A DNA stretch of 64,000 nt. It comes from Panax quinquefolius (lineage: Eukaryota; Streptophyta; Magnoliopsida; Apiales; Araliaceae). The stretch spans positions 100,833,735-100,897,734 of the forward strand of contig CM035153.1 of NCBI GenBank assembly GCA_020205615.1, read 5' to 3'. How positions within the stretch are numbered: position 1 is the first letter of the stretch; every line of letters starts with the position of its first letter. The notes under the pieces are model-generated. The model had not been told where the DNA came from. It saw only the letters and a list, made by a program, of their open reading frames with translations, and did no database searches. Made by a program: the position numbers and the translations under genes. This document shows positions 59,720-64,000 of the stretch, piece after piece.

Positions 59720-59850
59720 ATCTTTGGCACTGTAGTGCAAAAGATGAATGATTTCTGAAGAATATCTTTTGCTTCTGTAGTGTAAAGATGAAGCGGTGTT
59801 TAGATGAACATGATTAATTGATGAATATCTTTGGCACGTAGTGCAAAGAT
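59720..59850 (+). repeat. Leader stem-loops of LTR A
   Basis: Three related units form hairpins. The first (59720-59745) has arms ATCTTTGGCACT and AGTGCAAAAGAT, 11 of 12 pairs, with a GT loop. The second, near 59763, is weaker. The third (59827-59850) has arms ATCTTTGGCAC and GTGCAAAGAT with one bulge. Confidence 0.75.
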
Positions 59851-60405
59851 GAATATGTGATTCGGATATATATTGATTGATGTTACAGGATAAAAGATAG
59901 AGCGATGAACTTTTAAATTCATACATGGAAGATAGTAGTTTGCATTCTCTACTTAACTCTTCTAATTAATTATTATTTTCGCTGCGAATATTGATTTAAA
60001 ATTTGTTGTCTATTGTATTCTATTAGATTTTTCCCTGTTGAAGACTAACGGTAATTTGTTGTATATTATCTTAGTCATAATATTCTTTACTGAGCTAGTT
60101 GAGCTCACCCTTTTCCTTTTGTTCCATTTTTTCTCGGGAGGCGAGAATATAGCTGAGTACGTAGCCTGGGGTATGGAATGAAGGTTCTAGAGAGAGTTGT
60201 TTAGTAGTCCTCACCATTTTTGTAAAATAATGTATCAATAAATGTGATGAGGATTTATTTGAGTATAGATATTGTCTAGAAGATAATATTTGTATTTAAA
60301 CTCACAGTTTTACTGTTGTAATAATAAAGTTGTAGTTGTTTCTGTACCATGTATTGACAACTCGGAATGGGTGATGTATACCTATTTTGGGGGCGTCACA
60401 TTTGA

Positions 60406-61889
60406 TATCATCACGTGGGTACTTGGAGCCTTTAACTCTATCTCCATCCTTTGTAAGTTGTACAAAATGGGTCTTTGTGTTAACAACATTGCACTCGTAC
60501 CTGCATACGATCTTCTACTCAATGCGTCAGCTAGAACGTTTGCTTTTCCAGGATGATATTGAATGCTATGGTCGTAATCTTTCAACAGCTCGAGCCAACG
60601 TCGTTTCCGCATGTTAAGTTCCTTTTGGCTGAAGGAATATTTGAGGCTTTTATGATCCGTATAAATCTCCACTTTCTCCCCATACAGGTAGTGTCTCCAG
60701 ATTTTCAATGCAAAAATGACTGCAGCCAACTCCAGATCATGAGTAGGATAATTCCTCTCATATTCTTTGAGTTATCGCGAGGCATAGGCTATGACTTTCC
60801 CATGTTGCATGAGAACACATCCTAACCCTTTGCCTGAAGCATTGTTGTAGATAATAAATCCATCTGAACCAGATGGTATTGTTAGAACAGGTGCCGAAAT
60901 AAGTCTCCTCTTGAGCTCTTGGAAACTCTTCTCGCATTCCTTGCTCCATACGAATTTTGTATCTTTCTGAGTCAGCTGAGTTAATGGAGTAGCGATTCGA
61001 GAAAATCCTTCCATGAATCTCCGATAATAACCAGCTAAGGCCAGAAAGCTACGTACTTCGGTCACCGACTTTGGTTGTTCCCAACTTTGTATTGCTTCAA
61101 TCTTCGCTGGGTCAACAGATACTCCATGTTTTGAAACCACGTGCCCAAAGAATGCTATACTTCCTTAAGCCAGAACTCCCATTTCTTCAGCTTGGCATAT
61201 AGCTTGTTGTCACGAAGCATTTAAAGTACCAGCTTCAAATGGTGCTCATGATCTTCACGGCTTTTGGAATAAATGAGGATGTCATCAATAAAGACAACAA
61301 CGCACTGATCCAAATATTCCTTGAATACTCGGTTCATCATATCCATGAAAGCCGCAGGAGCATTAGTCAATCCAAAAGACATGACTAGGAATTTATAATG
61401 CTATTACCGAGTTCTGAAGGCAATCTTTAGAATATCCTCAGTTTTAATCTTCAGCTGATGATATCTGAAACGAAGATCGATCTATGAAAAGAATTGTGCT
61501 CCTTACAACTGGTCAAATAGGTCATCAATGCGAGGTAGGGGATACCTATTCTTGATGGTGACATGGTTCAATTCTCGATAGTCAATACAAAGTCGCATAC
61601 TCTCGTCTTTCTTCTTTACGAATAAAATAGGAGCACCCCAAGGAGATGTACTAGGACGAATGAAACCGATGTCTAACAACTCCTGTAGTTGGACTTTTAA
61701 CTCCTGATGTTCAATAGGAGCCATTCGATATGGGGTTTTAGAAATGGGCTTTGTACCAGGTTCAAGGTCCATGAAGAATTCAACTTCACATTCTTGGGGT
61801 AGACCAGGAAGTTCTTCAGGAAATATGTCAGGAAATTCACTAACAACAAAAATATTATTCAAATCTGACATGTTTTTGTTTAAGTCCAT
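60406..61889 (-). pseudogene. Reverse transcriptase and RNase H of A2
   Basis: From 61889 the sense frame reads [44 protein letters not shown] and [12 protein letters not shown]. Stops and shifts follow between 61503 and 61140, where the FIDD catalytic box is still readable (61281-61293). From 61140 come [12 protein letters not shown] and RNase H, in which the catalytic YSDAS reads YNNAS (Asn codon 60841-60843). Then [22 protein letters not shown] and [10 protein letters not shown]. Truncated by the solo LTR at 60405. Confidence 0.88.
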
Positions 61890-62772
61890 AACATGGGCTA
61901 AGAAAGCTTGACATCCATTTTTTTAATAAACGAATGGCTTTATGGCTTGATATGACAGTGATTGACTTTAGTGGTTTGGTTACTTGAATTCGCATAACAG
62001 GTTGGTTAGAAATATGAAAACTATCAACCTTACAAAAATAATCAATTTTAGCATGATGAGTGGTTAACCAATCAATTCCTAAAATCACATCAAATGCAAG
62101 TATCTTTATAAAGATAAGATTAACAGATAATGTGATGGTGCCAACTTGGATCAAGCAAGATTTATAAACAGCGGATGTAATGAAAGTTTCTCCTAACGGA
62201 GTCTCCACAGATAAGTCAAAGTCTAATTTCTCCGGAGTCAAGTTTAAACGTTGAGCATAAGCAGGAGAGATAAAAGAATGGGTAGAACATGTATCTATTA
62301 AGGTATAAACTTCGCAAGAGTTCAATATTAGTTTACTCGTGATCACCTCATTTAGGTTTCTCGCGTTTTGGCCAATCACAACAAACGCCCTCCCTTGAAC
62401 CACCGACTTTGTTTTGTCCGTAGGCTCCTTTGGTGTAGCCGTCCCAACTGGATTTAACTTCGCTACCGAAAAAAATCGGGCTATATAACCGTCTTTTCCA
62501 CAACTGAAACACACCTTGGAAGGCTGTGAACAGTTTGGACTTATGTGTCCCTCCTCTCCGCATCTGTAGCATCTAAATGGCGGTCGTTTTCCTCCCCTAG
62601 AATTTGTTGTTGGTGCTGGTTCTGCTGCTGATGTCTTCCCGTCATTGTTGAATCTCCTCTTTTTGAAATTTCCACTTGACTCACCTCTCCTATTATCATG
62701 GCCACGATTACCACCCGAGTGGTTACCGCTTTTGTCCATATTTTTCCCTCCTCGCTGGTTATCATCACTCAT
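61855..62772 (-). pseudogene. Zinc knuckles and protease of A2
   Basis: After an Asn/Gly-rich linker the first knuckle is intact (CYRCGEEGHISPNC). The second is broken (CFSCGKDGY...FF: His to Tyr, last Cys to Phe). The retropepsin active site reads LIDTCSTHSFIS: the Asp (62293-62295) is kept but the Gly of Asp-Thr-Gly is Cys (62287-62289). FDVILGIDWLTTH follows. A one-base shift in the A7/T7 run at about 61918-61924 moves the RT into another frame. Confidence 0.88.
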
Positions 62773-63564
62773 ATGACTGCTGTCACCGGTATGACCCTGG
62801 TTATGGTCCCTCGGTTGAACATACTCATTATCTCACTCTAATAATTAAGCCCTGTTGACAACATCTGAATATAGAGAAAATTTGTGAGAGATAAGGTATT
62901 GAAGAATCTCGGGTTTTAGACCTCTCAGAAACATCCGCGTCATACGTTCCTCATTCTCTACCAAATGAGGTGCAAACATGGATAACTCCGCGAACTTCGC
63001 CTCGTACTGGGACACCGTCATGTTTTTTTGTTCCAGTCTAATAAACTCTACCTCCTTCATATGACGAATACTTTCAGGAAAGTACTTGTCATTTAATAGT
63101 TTCTGAAATCATTTCCAAGACAAGTTGAGTGCGGCTGGCTGGGTACGCTTCACAGATTCCCACCAGTAATCTGCCTCACCATGGAACATAAAGGTGGCGA
63201 ATGGAACCTTTTGTTCTTCTGTGCATCCCAAGACATCGAATATCTTGGTAATTTTCTTGAACCACGTTTTCGCCTTAATCGGATCTGGCTTTCCCAAGAA
63301 ATCTGGTGGTCCCAACTCCTTGAACTGCTTGGCTGTGACAAACCGCGCGTTGCTATCATTTACACCCGTATTTTGTACATGAGTCTCCTTCGTCTGATTT
63401 TTCATGAACTGTAAAAAACTTCTAAACATCCCATCATTCATCATTTGCTCGGTAGTGTTGTTTACAGGAGGAATATTGCCTTCCTGTTGCACGTTCTCCT
63501 AGTTGGTGATTGAAGGTTGTTCCATGGTCTCATACACTCCATTGTTAACGTTCTCAGCTGCCAT
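62773..63564 (-). pseudogene. Gag capsid region of A2
   Basis: It starts MAAENVNNGV at 63564, chosen because A' shares this start and it lies about 175 bases inside the primer site. The frame continues to the protease with in-frame stops after SITN, after LNLSWK, and two before 62830. Capsid motifs are FKELGPPDFLGKPDPIKAKT, FATFMFHGEADYWWESV, LEQKNMTVSQYEAKFAEL, FAPHLVENEE and FLRGLKPEI. This is the same gag family as element B. Confidence 0.85.
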
Positions 63565-63739
63565 TCTTATAAACTACCATAAAACAAGGGTTAATTAAAT
63601 AAATTAACATATCACATAATACCCCTATATTATAACCGACCAACAAATAAGCTTAAGTAGGACACACTAGCGAATGATTTACTCGTCTCTCCCCTCCTAG
63701 TTCTATTCCTCGATCTCGCTTGAGACTATATATCCCTAA

Positions 63740-63751
63740 GCTCGATACCAA
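63740..63751 (-). promoter_or_regulatory. Primer binding site of A2, tRNA-iMet-like
   Basis: The sense strand reads TTGGTATCGAGC, the same variant as in A'. Confidence 0.65.
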
Positions 63752-63756
63752 CCGTA

Positions 63757-64000
63757 TGGCGCCCCAAAATAGGTATACATCATCCATTCTGAGTCTCCAA
63801 ATACATGGTACAGAAACAAATACAACTTCATTAATACAATTGTTGTGCAAAATTCGACAACACATATACTGTGAGTTTAAATACAAATATTGTCTAATAG
63901 ACAGTATTCAAACTCAAAAGGAGTCCTCATTACAATTATTGATACACTATTTTACAAAATAGCGAGGAATGCTAAACAACTGTCTAGAACCATCATTCCA
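63757..64000 (-). repeat. Right (5') LTR of A2, incomplete at window end
   Basis: The plus strand starts TGGCGCCCCAAAATAGG and matches the first bases of the window (about 63830 onward equals position 1 onward). It continues past 64000. Confidence 0.85.

Larger units (their letters stand above)
57809..60400 (+). mobile_element. Solo LTR of family A, plus orientation, inside A2
   Basis: This is the only complete family A LTR in the window: 2592 bp, TGTAAGACCCC to TTTTGGGGGCGTCACA. The target duplication TTTGA is at 57804-57808 and 60401-60405. It is inserted between RNase H and integrase of A2 and points against it. A TATA box lies at 59137-59147 and a group of strong stem-loops at 59720-59850. 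No coding capacity. Confidence 0.93.
55750..64000 (-). mobile_element. Ty3/gypsy chromovirus element A2 (Tekay/Del-like)
   Basis: This is a minus-strand element. The 3' LTR piece is 55750-56306 (cut by the CACTA); then come the purine tract, chromodomain, integrase, a nested solo LTR, RNase H and RT, protease, gag, primer site, and the start of the 5' LTR at 63757. The right end leaves the window. Domain order and the chromodomain tail match element B. Gag and protease are in one continuous frame with stops; RT is shifted. Several catalytic residues are changed, so it is dead. Confidence 0.9.

Noticed and set aside
1..64000. tRNA or rRNA genes, riboswitches, operons
   Set aside because: No cloverleaf, rRNA block or prokaryotic-type gene layout was seen; tRNA-like matches are only retrotransposon primer sites.

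Overview
This is a plant nuclear window, most likely from a dicot with a large, repeat-rich, AT-rich genome. I found no host protein-coding gene, no rRNA or tRNA gene and no CRISPR array. Nearly every base I can assign belongs to a transposable element: Ty3/gypsy chromovirus-type (Tekay/Del-like) LTR retrotransposons with a C-terminal chromodomain, an Athila/Tat-like element with a tRNA-Asp-type primer site, Ty1/copia LTRs, an L1-type plant LINE, a CACTA (En/Spm) DNA transposon and a probable hAT-type MITE. Long reading frames are gag, protease, reverse transcriptase, RNase H and integrase remnants broken by stops and small frameshifts.

Left part (1-9138): a minus-oriented gypsy LTR of family A (1-2182 and 7960-8186) is split by a complete Athila/Tat-like non-autonomous element, family E (2183-7954; 5-bp target duplication GGGGC). 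The family A LTR itself sits in a minus-oriented copia LTR (8187-9138). From 9139 to 11145 there is sequence without a recognisable gene, a (TA)n microsatellite and a hAT-like MITE.

Central part (11146-about 37260): a four-deep nest. A minus-strand LINE is split by gypsy element B (12475-36065, plus strand, TSD AGGAT). The 5' LTR of B is split by a solo copia LTR (13063-23435, TSD ATAAT). That LTR is split by a non-autonomous, minus-strand family A relative called A' here (13472-21975, TSD CTAAG). Element B has the order PBS, upstream coiled-coil reading frame, gag, zinc knuckles, protease, RT, RNase H, integrase, chromodomain, PPT, 3' LTR. Its catalytic residues are mostly intact but it carries many stop codons.

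Right part (37260-64000): copia and Athila-like LTR fragments, solo LTR D (40441-44372, TSD CTTTT), an inverted B-type LTR (44452-47703) running into a 100-N assembly gap, then the gag stub and 4.5-kb 3' LTR of element C (47804-54094). Element C abuts CACTA sequence (54095-55749), and the CACTA end sits inside the left LTR of a minus-strand family A element, A2 (55750-64000, right LTR incomplete). The pol of A2 is interrupted by a solo LTR of its own family in opposite orientation (57809-60400, TSD TTTGA).

The structure that feature types do not explain is a recurring one: several unrelated LTR families carry arrays of short stem-loops. The clearest is a run of six hairpins of about 19 nt whose stems change in a paired, compensatory way (37500-37605). 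An AT-only array in LTR B also shows compensatory pairs. LTR C carries a cluster of telomere-box motifs spaced 20-21 nt apart. I saw no convincing new enzyme or defence system; the interest is in RNA/DNA structure and element biology. All calls are by eye from one sequence, and many small indels between LTR pairs suggest that part of the frame damage could be sequencing error.
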